NCBI RefSeq assembly: GCF_001540865.1 | Contig: NC_033629.1 | Span: forward strand, 11,224,733 to 11,288,732 | DNA: 64,000 nucleotides | Direction of reading: 5' to 3' | Origin: Ananas comosus | Lineage: Eukaryota > Streptophyta > Magnoliopsida > Poales > Bromeliaceae | In this document: piece by piece, positions 12,016 through 22,753 of the stretch | Layout: each line of letters opens with the position of its first letter | Position numbering within the stretch: position 1 is the first letter of the stretch | Program-made: the position numbers and the translations under genes | The notes under the pieces: generated by a model | What the model was told of the DNA's origin: nothing | Database searches by the model: none | What the model saw: the letters and a program-made list of their open reading frames with translations, nothing else

Positions 12016-12605
12016 TGGTGCAATTAACCCATAAAATGTAGTTCCATTAATTAATTATGTATTACTGTAACACGGAGAAAGAGAGAGAGAGAGAGATTAT
12101 TAGGGGATTAGTGCGACGCGGAGAGGACACACACCCCGAAACTAACAAACTCAGCCCACACGTAATAATTATAATCCATGTGATCATGTGTTAGTGTCGT
12201 ATTAACTTGATTATTACAGGGACGTGTGCGCTAATTAATTATATTTGTAAACGGCTTTTATCCTTGAGCATTTATATTTTTGTTCTTTGTTACAAATAAA
12301 TATTAATTAATTAATTGCATGGGAATTGGGATTAACGCAACACGTGATACGTACTCATCTTAATAAAAGCGTCAAAAAAGAGTCAAATACGTACAGAGCT
12401 AGTATCCGGAACCCGTACGTTCCCTACTATCCTCTCTCTCTCTCTACTATCCTCTCTCTCTCTCTCTCTCTCTCTAGATCTCTCAGTTTACTTTTTACGT
12501 AGCTTGGTTACAGCATTCAACATTGATCTTAATTAGAGAATCGTTACATATATAGTTCACTAACTACAATGAGATGTGTGACACATTAATTAATAATATT
12601 AGTAC

Positions 12606-12811
12606 AGAGTTCGACTATTATATTATCGATAGTACCAAGCATTTAATGCTATCGAGTTTTTCGCCGTTAAATCTATTCATTTAACTATTTTCACCTGTTA
12701 AATTATATTATTCAATCAACCACCTACTCAATCCCAGAGGGTTATTATTATTCTAACGGCACGTTCATTTTTCCAAGGCCGAAAACCTAATAGCACTAAG
12801 CGCTTATAGTA

Positions 12812-12816
<5 letters not shown>
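12606..12816. repeat. Hairpin MITE, AGCACCAAGCACTTGGTGCT family (copy C)
   Basis: Left end ATTATCGATAGTACCAAGCA, inner CAATCAACCACCTACTCAAT, right part CGAAAACCTAATAGCACTAA. Ends in a long (TA)n run at about 12815-12842. Confidence 0.6.
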
Positions 12817-12842
<26 letters not shown>

Positions 12843-12847
<5 letters not shown>

Positions 12848-13392
12848 CTAGTCTCCTATACTATCTATAGTATCGGGGCTTCAGTATTATAGTGCCGTTT
12901 TCGATCTTCGGGTATTCAAATTAACGGTCCACACCGTTAAAACTGATCTAGATTATTTAAAGTTTTTAGAAATAAAATTTTATATTTTTTCGACATAGTT
13001 TAATTTATGATCAAACCATTTCAAAATTGTCAATTTTCAATGACTACTATGACGAGTTTGGAGTTTAACGGTGTAGAAGAATCTAAATTTATTCAAATTT
13101 TGATAGAAAATACTTTAAACTATTTAGATTAAGGTTAACATTCATGATCTTGAATTTAAAAGTCTTATGTTCAAATTTTAAAGATTATTCAATTTCTACC
13201 GTCCATTTTGATATAATTTATTTACTAAATAAACAATGTCGAAAAAAGCTAAAATTTTATTCCTAAGAACTTCATATACCCTATATCATATTTAATGGTG
13301 TGGATCGTTAATTTGAACACCCTAAGATCGAAAACAAGACTATAGTACCGGAGCTCCGGTACTATAGATAGTATTGTAGCCTAATTCTATAT
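12843..13392. repeat. Long fold-back element with extended inverted repeats
   Basis: Left arm contains ACTATCTATAGTATCGGGGC, CGTTTTCGATCTT and GTCCACACCGTTAA. The right arm carries their complements: TTAATGGTGTGGATCG, AAGATCGAAAAC and CTCCGGTACTATAGATAGT. Arms are at least 120 bp. The plan matches the element at 27617-28192. No ORF. Confidence 0.6.
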
Positions 13393-13421
13393 ATATATAT
13401 ATATTGTCTATTTTCAAATTT

Positions 13422-13715
13422 GTTAAAAATCTACCGAACTTAACTAAACTATAGACCAATTTTAGTCTGCTACCAAAACTTTTAAAATCTTAATTTTGTT
13501 TGATTTGGGTCAGTTAACGATACTTTAGTTTTAAAATTTGAATGAGTCGTTTATCTTTATATATTTAGTTAGTATATACTTTATAAATTTAAATTTTAAA
13601 GTAAAATATCGTTGACCGGCTCAAACCAAATAAATTAAAAAATTAGATAATAAAATCTAAATTTTATAAGTCTGGATAACCAACTCAAAATCATTCATAA
13701 TTTAAGTAAGTTTTC
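13422..13715. repeat. Fold-back MITE, GAACTTACCTGAAC family (copy 2)
   Basis: Left CCGAACTTAACTAAACTATA pairs with right TCATAATTTAAGTAAGTTTT; core contains GTCAGTTAACGATACTTTAG. Adjoins a (TA)n run left by the previous element. Confidence 0.5.
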
Positions 13716-14209
13716 TCCTCACTTGTAGTCTCATTAATTCAATTATTTTTTCTCATTTGTTTCAACTCCACTTTCTAGGCTCATTCTAATGAAACACTCA
13801 AACCAAGTTTATTTATATCATCTACTTAAGAAATTAGTAATTTAGAAGCTAATTTATCTGTCACGTCATCTTCATTGATAATTTGACATTTGATTTGAGT
13901 GCTAAAATTAAATGTTCAATGTCGCCATGTTATCTGAAAGAGATTGTGCAGTGATGTACATAAATAGTTGTCACATTATCTGTTAGAGATGATACGCTTG
14001 ACCATTAAATAATCTACCACATTGTTCATCTATTAATAAAATTAGATAAATTCAATTGAATCCAAATTAAAGAGTTATAAATTCAGCAACTTATTCGGAA
14101 TAAACAAGTTTAGCGACCATGGTATAATTTTACCTTTGTTGAACGTTACACACATATCATTACAAAACTAGTTTAAAACCTTATAACACCTATATATATA
14201 TATATAGGG

Positions 14210-14610
14210 TTAGAATGATATTAGTTTTTTAGGGTTGAGTGGTTCCCATAAAATTGAGTGATTCTTATTGGGTTATAATATTTAGGCTTAGGCTTAGTTT
14301 GGCATTGAGGCTTATTTAACGCTATTAGATAGAATGGAGTTGAGAAAAAAACATATAGGGATATGATTCTGCGTTCTCCAGTGGGACCGCAAAAAATATA
14401 TTGTAACCGACTCATCGCGATATGCGGAACGCAATATTAGGTACGAAAACAAACATAGTATTTTTTCAATGTACTTTTTAACCGCACGTAACGCAATCTT
14501 CCCGCAATCCCAAACAAAGCCTTAGTTTGGTATTGAGATCTATTTAACGCTATTAGATAGATTGGAGTTGAGAAAAAGTATATATAGAGATATACTTCTG
14601 CGTTCTCTAT
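14210..14610. repeat. Composite MITE-like segment with an internal direct repeat
   Basis: The segment CTTAGTTTGGCATTGAGGCT...GCGTTCTC at about 14289-14377 is repeated at about 14522-14603, with a middle that contains GGAACGCAATA and GCACGTAACGCAATC. The outer left part (AGGGTTGAGTGGTTC..GGGTTATAATATT) resembles 61260-61370. This could be a Harbinger or hAT derivative, but I cannot assign it. Confidence 0.4.
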
Positions 14611-14627
14611 ATATATATATATGAGTC

Positions 14628-14855
14628 CGGCTATGGTGCTTGTAAAAGTACCAAGCATTTGGTGCTTGTAAATTTTTTACCGTTAGATCTATGCCTTGAT
14701 CATTTTTACCCGTTAGATTATACTATTCAACCAACCACCCACTCAACCCTAGAGGGCCCACATCATTCTAACCGCACATCCTTTAATCCAAGGGCCGAAA
14801 ACTTACAAGCACCAATGACTTGGTACCTTTAAAAGTATAGAAGTTCAATTCTATA
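14628..14855. repeat. Hairpin MITE, same family (copy D)
   Basis: Left end GTACCAAGCATTTGGTGCTT, inner CAACCAACCACCCACTCAAC and AGAGGGCCCACATC, right end CAATGACTTGGTACC followed by (TA)n. Confidence 0.7.
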
Positions 14856-14930
14856 TATATATATATTTTACTTCTCCTTCTATACCACTTCTCCTTCTAT
14901 ACCACTTGATTGTGATCGGCATCGTTGAAT

Positions 14931-15048
14931 ATGATCTATACCACTTTCCAGGGGATCACCCATCCCAGGACTACTCCCGTCCTAGCACGCTTAACTCTCT
15001 TAACCTCTTGGGCCTTGCTACCACCCAAAATGTTTAAGCCGGGTTAAG
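14931..15048 (-). mobile_element. Cassandra-like LTR fragment with 5S-rRNA-like sequence
   Basis: Read on the minus strand it contains AGTTAAGCGTGCTAGGACGG and GAGTAGTCCTGGGATGGGTG, close to the 3' half of plant 5S rRNA (consensus GTTAAGCGTGCTTGGGCGAG, TACTAGGATGGGTGACC). The flank GGTGGTAGCAAGGCCCAAGA is not 5S. A 5S domain inside an LTR is the hallmark of Cassandra TRIMs. It is cut by the assembly gap at 15049-15063, so its upstream part is unknown. Confidence 0.6.
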
Positions 15049-15063
15049 NNNNNNNNNNNNNNN
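15049..15063. other. Assembly gap of 15 Ns
   Basis: A run of undetermined bases. The true gap length may differ. It separates a 5S-containing LTR fragment from a MITE fragment. Confidence 0.99.
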
Positions 15064-15265
15064 TCCACCACCATCCCCCTTATCATAAACTAGATTCCCG
15101 ATAATCATTAGTTCTTCATCTAGGTTACCGATTTTTGGATTATCGTGGTATCCCCACTTTGAACATTTTCATACCACCATCATCTCAACCTCATATCTCT
15201 CCATCCAAGGGCTAAAAACACACAAGTATCACCCTCATGATACTTTTACAAGTATTCTAGCCCTA
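15064..15265. repeat. Hairpin MITE fragment (copy E)
   Basis: Only the right part of the family remains after the gap (CCATCCAAGGGCTAAAAACA, then GATACTTTTACAAGTATTCT), ending in (TA)n. Confidence 0.45.
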
Positions 15266-15775
15266 CTCTATATATATATGTATATATATATATATAAAAT
15301 TACTATTACATTTCCTAGTAAGGTCTTATAGTCACTCAATATCGTGACACTATTCAGGGTTGACGAATCCCAATTAAAATATGGTCGGGTACATTAATTT
15401 GTCCTCCTACTTAGGGATCTCAGCGGATACGGATGGATATCCAAAATGTTTTCGGAACTCAAAACTCAACGACATGAATTTATCTGAAATAAATGGATAT
15501 GATTTCAGATATATGAGTATGAAAGACGGTAATCCGATATATTTGAATTCAGAAATGAGTATAAAACTCAAGTTCCTACATTTACATGATCAAATTACTT
15601 AAATTTGTCCGAATGAGTGGACATTACATAGATTTTTCTATTAATAAAATTGGGAAAGTATTTGACTTATTTATTTATTTGGTTTTTTTTTCTTCTTAAA
15701 TTTTTTTTTTTCCCCCTTATATATATATNTATAAGTACAAAAGACTCTATACTCATATGAATAAAGTAGCCCCAG

Positions 15776-15778
<3 letters not shown>

Positions 15779-15840
<62 letters not shown>
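15779..15840. repeat. (TA)31 microsatellite
   Basis: A pure TA run, the longest uninterrupted one in the window. A single N lies nearby at 15729. Confidence 0.95.
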
Positions 15841-15842
<2 letters not shown>

Positions 15843-16169
15843 CACTACCTGTTGTTGTGGGGCTCATGACTAGAATTAATTTTTGAGTTCTCTTGAGAGT
15901 TGTGAGTTGCGAAACCACGCGGACGCGGCTGGTAGCAGCAGCTGGTCCCAAAAGCGCTGCTGCATGCAAAATGATGCCGCACCGCGAACGGAAAGCAACG
16001 CTGCTGCACCTGCTGCTTCTGCTGCTGACCCTCTAGCTAGCTGTTAAATTTGTCTCCATCTCTCTCTCTCTCTCTCTCGCTCTAGATCTCTCTCTCCATT
16101 ATTTATCCTAGAGAGAAGGATATTAATTAAACTGTTACTAGATCGATCTTTTGAATAATATGATAAGTA

Positions 16170-16645
16170 GGACCTGTCAATGAGTCGAACACCAGCAAGC
16201 TGGGTTTAGCTCGTGTTCGACTCATTTAATAAATGAGCCGAACATAGATTGACTCGTTAAAATATTAAGCTGAAAAATACAGCTTGTGTTTAGTTTGTTT
16301 GTTTGACGAGCCGAATATGAGCTGGCTTCTGAACAGCAAGTTAGATTGTCAGCCCTACTATTAGGTAGAAAGTTAGAAAAAAATTTTGAAAATTAGAATT
16401 TTAATCTAATAGTTGAAAGTGACAAAATAAATGTCGCTTTACATTTTTATTGGCCTAGAATCCAAATAATAAATATTATAATATAAATATATCTTTGAGC
16501 TATATCGAGCTGAACTGAAAACGAGTGAGCTGACCCTAGCTCGTGTTCGGCTTGTTAAGATTTGGAATTGAAAAATTCAGCTCGTGGTTGGTTTCAAGTG
16601 GAATACGAGCTGACTCGCAAACAACGACTTAGATTGTCAGCACTA
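16170..16645. repeat. hAT-like fold-back repeat (GAGCTCGTGTTCG family)
   Basis: Arms contain AGCTCGTGTTCGACTC, CAGCAAGTTAGATTGTCAG and CGAGCTGACTCGCAAAC in both orientations, with ends near GACCTGTCAATGAG and GATTGTCAGCACTAC. A related copy is at 58490-58842. Ends like AGGGCTGACAAT are common in plant hAT MITEs. Confidence 0.45.
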
Positions 16646-17142
16646 CATATGAGCAGAGAGGATGGTGTTAGACAAGTTCTCGATTGTTTCGTAAACTGGT
16701 ACGAATCTAATAAACCAATCTGATCCGACTAGGTTTAGTCTTGCCTCATTCGGTTTCAAAATCAGGTCTCATGTATCAACCCGAATAAGTTTATGGTCAG
16801 TTTCTGATATGACCTGAATCCGATTCAAGTCAGTATTGGTACATGCTTTGCAAAAGGTGGGAATTGCGAATCGGGTTGGATCGAATTGGGCTGACGGATG
16901 CGGTCGGGTAAGGGGGATCCGTCAACAGGTTTCATTGGGCTGTATTGGCGGATTAACGGGTTGGATTGGGTAGGATTTGAAGGCGGAGTTGAATGTCGTA
17001 AAAGGCTTAATTAGGTTAACCCAACTCAAAACCTTAAGCTGATATAGATAAAAAAAATCTCTCATATTATATACATATACAAAACTAATATTCTTTAATA
17101 GAATGGCATTCACATGCGACACGCTTAAAATTTGGAATATTC

Positions 17143-17639
17143 CTATATATATAAGATATAATAGAGCTAAATCTCTTTATCCCGTTATATTATTTGGGTG
17201 GTTGTTTTAGACCTAACAGTTTAAGAGTGTTAAGCATGTTAGGAATAGAGTAGTTGTAGGATGGATGACCCCCCTCGAGAAGTAAGTCGTCGCAATTGGT
17301 ATCAAGACTAATCACCAACTGATCGAAGTGTTCCCATAGCTTTCCAACTGACAATTATTGTGGGTGGAGCACGGCTCTCTATAAAGTCAGTTAACTCTAG
17401 TGAGATAAGTCTTACATCACCTAGTTCTTGTGAGTACTTGAGCTTAACGAAAACATTAAGATTTAAAGATAGAAAGTTAGTTCTATATATAAAATATTAT
17501 AGGGCTGAATCTCTTAATCCGACTATAGTATTTGAATAGTAACTAGGCCCGAAAGATTAAAAGAATTAAGCGTGTTAGGACTAAAATAATTATAAAATAG
17601 ATAATCTTCTTTCCTCCCTTGAAAAGTGAGGCATCACAA
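17143..17639 (+). mobile_element. Cassandra-like TRIM with two 5S-bearing LTRs
   Basis: LTR 1 (about 17143-17295) and LTR 2 (about 17483-17639) align along their length: GAGCTAAATCTCTTTATCCC against GGGCTGAATCTCTTAATCC, then a 5S-like core (TTAAGCATGTTAGGAATAGA with AGGATGGATGACCCCC in LTR 1; ATTAAGCGTGTTAGGACTAA in LTR 2). LTR 1 is followed directly by TTGGTATCAAGAC (17296), a primer binding site for initiator-Met tRNA. The internal part is only about 190 bp with no ORF. This is the Cassandra layout; LTR 2 is more decayed. Confidence 0.7.
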
Positions 17640-18055
17640 CACGATTACAAGAAGTGAGATGGAATAGACAAAGAGAGGATGAATGTGCGATGCGCAGATG
17701 TACAAATGCACCAGATAGATGTAATAATTTGTCATGCATATATAGTGGTTGATATGTATAGTGATCAAAGGGACAAAGATTATTAGAGCTACAGCTCGGG
17801 CACCGTATCATCTCGTGTCCCATGTGCCCCCCCTTCCTAGCTATTTGATTCTCTTCGCCACACCCTTTTCTTCTTTAATTTGTCTCCCTTTAACAAGAAT
17901 ATATTAACATATATAAGTGTACTAAAAACAAATAATAAATATTCTCATGATCTAAACACAAACGTATGAACTACAGTATTGTTCGTACCTTTTTCGTATT
18001 GCTCCCCGGGCTCCATGCACCCTATCTCAAAGCTACTGGTGCACTGCTCAATGCA

Positions 18056-18056
<1 letters not shown>

Positions 18057-18092
<36 letters not shown>
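18057..18092. repeat. (TC)n microsatellite
   Basis: About 17 TC units in otherwise unassigned sequence. No gene is seen between 17640 and 19600. Confidence 0.8.
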
Positions 18093-18095
<3 letters not shown>

Positions 18096-19025
18096 CATTG
18101 TATCTATATATTGATATATCTATATATGTATCTCTAGCGATGAGTGTTTTGTGACTTTGATGCATGGCTTAACCAAATTGCAAGTGCCATGCATATAACA
18201 TAATATGGAAGTTATAGCTAAAGCAGTACCATAGTAAGAGAATGGAGAGTGAGAGTTGTATATTTTAGATGAACAATTATAAGCTGTTTATTCAAAAGGT
18301 TTTCGACACAAAAAAAATTCTGAAGGTATAATTTGGAGGGTCCATGTACTCCGAAAATATGAAAATACAATGCTAACATACAGTAAGATCTAAATGCATA
18401 TATATAGTAGAGGTTCAAAGATGTGACACATCTAATGAAACTCATCCAACATAAAAGGTTAAGCATGTTTACTCTGTTCTATTAGTGTGTATATTGTACT
18501 TTTTATTCTTTCATTAATCCGTTGTGGGACTGTGCGCGCATCTATGAATTCCTAATAACATAAATCTAGTTAACATACTCGCAATGCAGCATCGACTGCG
18601 GTATCAAGAGCAAAACAGATGTTGATGTCCACTATGCATGTACTATTGATCATTAGATTTGCGAGTATATAGTGAATAATTCAGCACCACTGGTACCATT
18701 TCTTAGGATTAAGGGTCAATCATGATTAATCTTGTGCGTTCAGAAACTGATAAGGTTAACGAATTTGAAGAATCTCCTGCTACCATGCATCAATCCAGGA
18801 AGTTAAGAGAAGAATCCTCGATCATAATGCTGAGCTCCAAGATCCAAATGATTGATTCCATGAACACTTGCAAATTAATAATAATTAGGATCATCATATA
18901 CCCCATGCATGAACCCCACTATCTTAACCTAGCTGCTGCTGCTACTACTACTAGGATAATTTCCTCAGGTGAACCTCAATAGCACTCCACCATTTTATCC
19001 TCTCAACATCATTGCTAATTTAGTG

Positions 19026-19031
19026 TGTGCA

Positions 19032-19087
<56 letters not shown>
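19026..19087. repeat. (TG)n(AG)n compound microsatellite
   Basis: TG run (about 19033-19054) followed by AG run (about 19056-19086). Confidence 0.85.
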
Positions 19088-19090
<3 letters not shown>

Positions 19091-19618
19091 AGGATACCTA
19101 GCTATAACATTATATACATATAATATAAGATGGATAGGAACAAATGGCTAGAGATGGCACCATGCACCATGAGAAATGATCATATCCACCTTTCACTTTC
19201 ACCTTTTGCTTTGTGCAATCCTATGGTGGCCATATCTTTGTATTGGTTGGTTGAAAATTGGGGTTTTTATTTTTCTTAAAGTGAATTAATGCCCTAAATT
19301 ATTATTGTATATTTTATCTGTCCATGAATAAAATCTAGGTATCCTCTTTTTGTTTGGTTGGTGAGATCTATTGGTTCCACTTAGTCTTTTTTATGCCCCT
19401 ACAACCCTCCATTTACTAATTGGGTGAACAGCATAAATAGGAGAGATCTCAAGGTCCAATTAGATTTAGGAATCTTTCTTAAGCCCAGTTTGGTAATATA
19501 GTGACTAAGCATTTGTGATAAAAAGCCCAAACAATTCAAAAGTGCTTTCACTCTTTCCTTCTTTTTAGCAATCTTTGCGCACAAAAAAAAAGAAAAAAAA
19601 AAAAGAAGCAGATATAAT

Positions 19619-20016
19619 CTCTTAAAATAATGCCTACTTGTGCCTAAACCTCTCAAAACACGTTTTCAAATATATAATTTCACTATTTTCCGCGAAATGG
19701 TGGGTCGTCAGGACGAAGCGCAACAACACTATTTTCCACGAAATGCCTCCCAACGTAACCCGGGCTATCGATCACGTCAGGTCTTTGATGAAGGACTCGA
19801 CAGAAGTTACGTGATTCTAGACTACCCCTATCCCCCCCTCCGTCGTTTGTTTGTTTACCTTTTGATGTTTAATTTTGGTTTCTTTGGTTCTGTTTCTTTA
19901 GTTTTTTCCGACTTTTGTAGGAGGCCCCATCTGTCTTCATTATATATGCTTAGTTCATTCCACTTAATGAATGAACCAGATAGCTTGCTACCTTTTTCTC
20001 AAAAAAAAAAAAATCA
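19619..20016 (+). mobile_element. 5'-truncated LINE 3' end
   Basis: T-rich 3' UTR-like sequence ends with CTTAATGAATGAACCAGATA, GCTTGCTACCTTTTTCTC and a run of A. A 10-bp duplication, CAGATATAAT, flanks it at 19609-19618 and 20017-20026. The same tail occurs at 10111 and, with reverse-transcriptase zinc-finger sequence, at 47614-48240. No intact domain is left. A short imperfect internal repeat (CACTATTTTCC.CGAAATG) lies at about 19680 and 19727. Confidence 0.6.
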
Positions 20017-20089
20017 CAGATATAATGGTTTCTAATATATTTTTTATTTATTTTGAAATAATATGTAACTACTATCATCACCTTTGTTA

Positions 20090-20420
20090 GTTAATTCGCG
20101 AATTATTCACGAACTATTGAAAATTCGAATTAAACGATCCGTTTACGAATCTTTCCCAATGAAAGAGAATTATTCGCGAATTTTTAGGCCAGCCGAATAA
20201 TTCGCGAATTATTCCCGAATTATTGAAAATCTAAATATAAAACTTATAATTTTTATGTTTAAATATTGATTATTTTATATTTCATATCTTATATTTTATA
20301 TTTTATACCGAATCTGTTTTTTAAGCCGAATTTTTCAATGAATTTAAAACTTAGAAAATGAATTTTATGTATATTATATCCGTACCGAATTTTTGCCAAA
20401 TCCGAATTAACTAACTATGA
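20090..20420. repeat. MITE with GTTAGTTAATTCG inverted ends
   Basis: Left end GTTAGTTAATTCGCGAATTA and right end AATCCGAATTAACTAACTA are inverted repeats of about 14 bp. The left half also repeats the motif CGCGAATTATTC. About 330 bp, no ORF. Confidence 0.6.
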
Positions 20421-20549
20421 TCCTCACTAGCACTAGCAACTTAAAACCCAATCACCAGCCCCAAATGAGAGCGCGTTATTAGTACTTAACGCGCTAATTA
20501 TATATACGGCCACCCAATTATCTCACAATAATCCATGCGATAAACTAGT

Positions 20550-20897
20550 AAGGAACTTACCTGAGCTGTAGCTCATTTGGATTTGACTATCTAATCTTTC
20601 AAAATTTTAATTTTGTTACCCAATCTTTGAATTTATTTGATTTGAATTACTCAACGACAATTCGACTCCAAGATTTAAACTGATTACTTACTTTAATGAA
20701 TTTACAATTATAAAAAATGTATAAAATATACCAAATCTGTAAAGAGAAACAATGCATTCAAATTTTGAAGTCATAATGCCGTTGCCTGACACAAATCAAA
20801 TAAATTAAAATATTAAACAGTAAAATCAAAATTTTGAAAAATTAGATAGGCAAATCCAAATAATCTGTAATTTAGATAAGTTTCATATATTTTTAAC
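20550..20897. repeat. Fold-back MITE, GAACTTACCTGAAC family (copy 3)
   Basis: Left arm GGAACTTACCTGAGCTGTAG, right arm CTGTAATTTAGATAAGTTTC; inner arms ATCTTTCAAAATTTTAATTT and ATCAAAATTTTGAAAAATTA pair well. Confidence 0.65.
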
Positions 20898-21059
20898 CAT
20901 TCCATATGGTACTACTACTGGGGTATTGCAGTATATATGCAAATGCATGTACTTGAACAAGCCCAAAATCAAGAATATTCTCATCCCAGGACTTTGTAAT
21001 CTCGTAAGAGAGTTTCAATTAAATGTTCAAATAACAGGGACCACAGTGTTGTATTTTAT

Positions 21060-21465
21060 TTCATATAGTTCATAAAAGGCTAAATTATAGTTCTAGTCCT
21101 CAAACTATGGGGGGGGGGGGGGGTGGAACTTCAGCTCTCAGACTTTAATTCGTTGCAATTTCTGACATGAACTTTCTAAAATGTTACAATCAAATCTCAT
21201 AATCTTTTTTTTTGACTCAATATTAATAAATTACTAATGTTGAATTGATGTGCCATTTTAATTATCATTGCATTATCAATTGCGATATTATTACACCACT
21301 TCTACATTAGTATTTCATCAATATTAATCAAAAACTTTGGATTATGAAACTTTATTGCAACGATTCAAAAAGTTCGAGCTAAAAAATTGAAACGAATTAA
21401 AGTTCCAAGACTAAAGTGTCACACACTTTATAGTTTGAGTACCAAAAGTGTAATTCACCCTTCAT
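21060..21465. repeat. MITE with inverted ends near AAATTATAGTTCTAGTCC, carrying a G14 run
   Basis: The left part (CTAGTCCTCAAACTATGG) and right part (TATAGTTTGAGTACCAAAAG) are inverted. A related copy is at about 36430-36790 and a fragment at 29630-29720. A G homopolymer of about 14 at 21110-21123 may be an unreliable base count. Confidence 0.5.
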
Positions 21466-22753
21466 AAAATAAGGAAACAAAGAGATTGGAAGAAACAGTT
21501 CATTCTTATGAAAGTTATTTCAAAACATTCTAAAATAGAAAGATCATGCACTGCTCTCTTTTGCACACCCATTTTTATATTCAGAGAGAAACTTGAACAT
21601 GAAGTATTTGGAGCAGAACAGTTTTTATATCATTTGAGAAGTTAAAAACAAAGTAAAAGACGAGTAATATAAGCGATAAAGCATTGAACATTCACAACTA
21701 ACAAGCTCAATGCCTAAACACCAAAATGCTAGTGCATTAGGTGTATGTATGTAACTACAGCACGACATTTATTATCAGATAATATATGGCTTCAAATAAA
21801 CATAAGTAATCTTTCTTATCAACTCGTTCAATGTTAATACAAATTTCTATTATCATGTAACACTAAACTTTGTTATTATGCTAATTATAAAAACATATAA
21901 CTTAAGCAATCCCTCGGCGATCAAAAACCCACAGCTGCCTCTTCAACCATTTCTGCAGCAGCAAAAAATTTAAGCTACTGTTATCTTCTTTCTCTCTGTA
22001 AGAAATTTCCAATTTCATTATAATAATCTGGGTCTATCCAAGTTCAGTTACTTCAACATTTTTTTGAGCAGCTATTCATGTTCATGGTAATATAAATGGC
22101 GACTCTATTTGCAAAAATCAAAAGAGTGATGCATGAAAAGATACGAGTTGACAATATGCCCAAAAGTTCTCGATGTTGTAGTTCTCAAATCAATACAATA
22201 CTGCATGATAAGGAAAAGTTCATGTTGAGACCCATGCACGTGCGAAAAATGAAAATGTACTCGAACCAAAATAAAGATCCTTTTATGTGCCTAGTTTTTG
22301 CTTTTTAAGAAGATACACATAGAAAAGGTCATGGACACTTGATTGATATATAATGTATGTGTCATCTACAATATGAAGTGGTCACTAAGCCTTCAATCAG
22401 TCTGCATAGGCTAAAGGTCTCGTATTTAGCAGGTTATAAGATAATCAGTTCAATTTTGAGTACGGCAGAATCGAATTATAGGATTCAACCCCGAAGCAAG
22501 TTTCTACCAAGCTATAGTTTCTCATTGTATGAATTAGAGCTTTGCTAAACTAAGAAAAATGAACGGAACTGGCAACAGAAATATAATATTTGACTTTTCT
22601 TTTGTAATTTAACTTCATCTGAATATCCATCAAAACACTACATGATTAACCCCGCTCATAAATGCTGAATGAAAGCCGCCGAGTAAACAATATAGCTACT
22701 AACCTCTTCTTTTTGAAACATTCGCGCAATAGAAACATGATTACATCTTCTTA

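Noticed and set aside
15381..15602. 73-codon plus-strand frame
   Set aside because: No recognisable domain, no splice context, and it lies in repeat-rich DNA next to a gap.
17143..17639. Possible 5S rRNA genes
   Set aside because: The 5S-like parts are incomplete and mutated and lie inside LTR repeats with a primer binding site.
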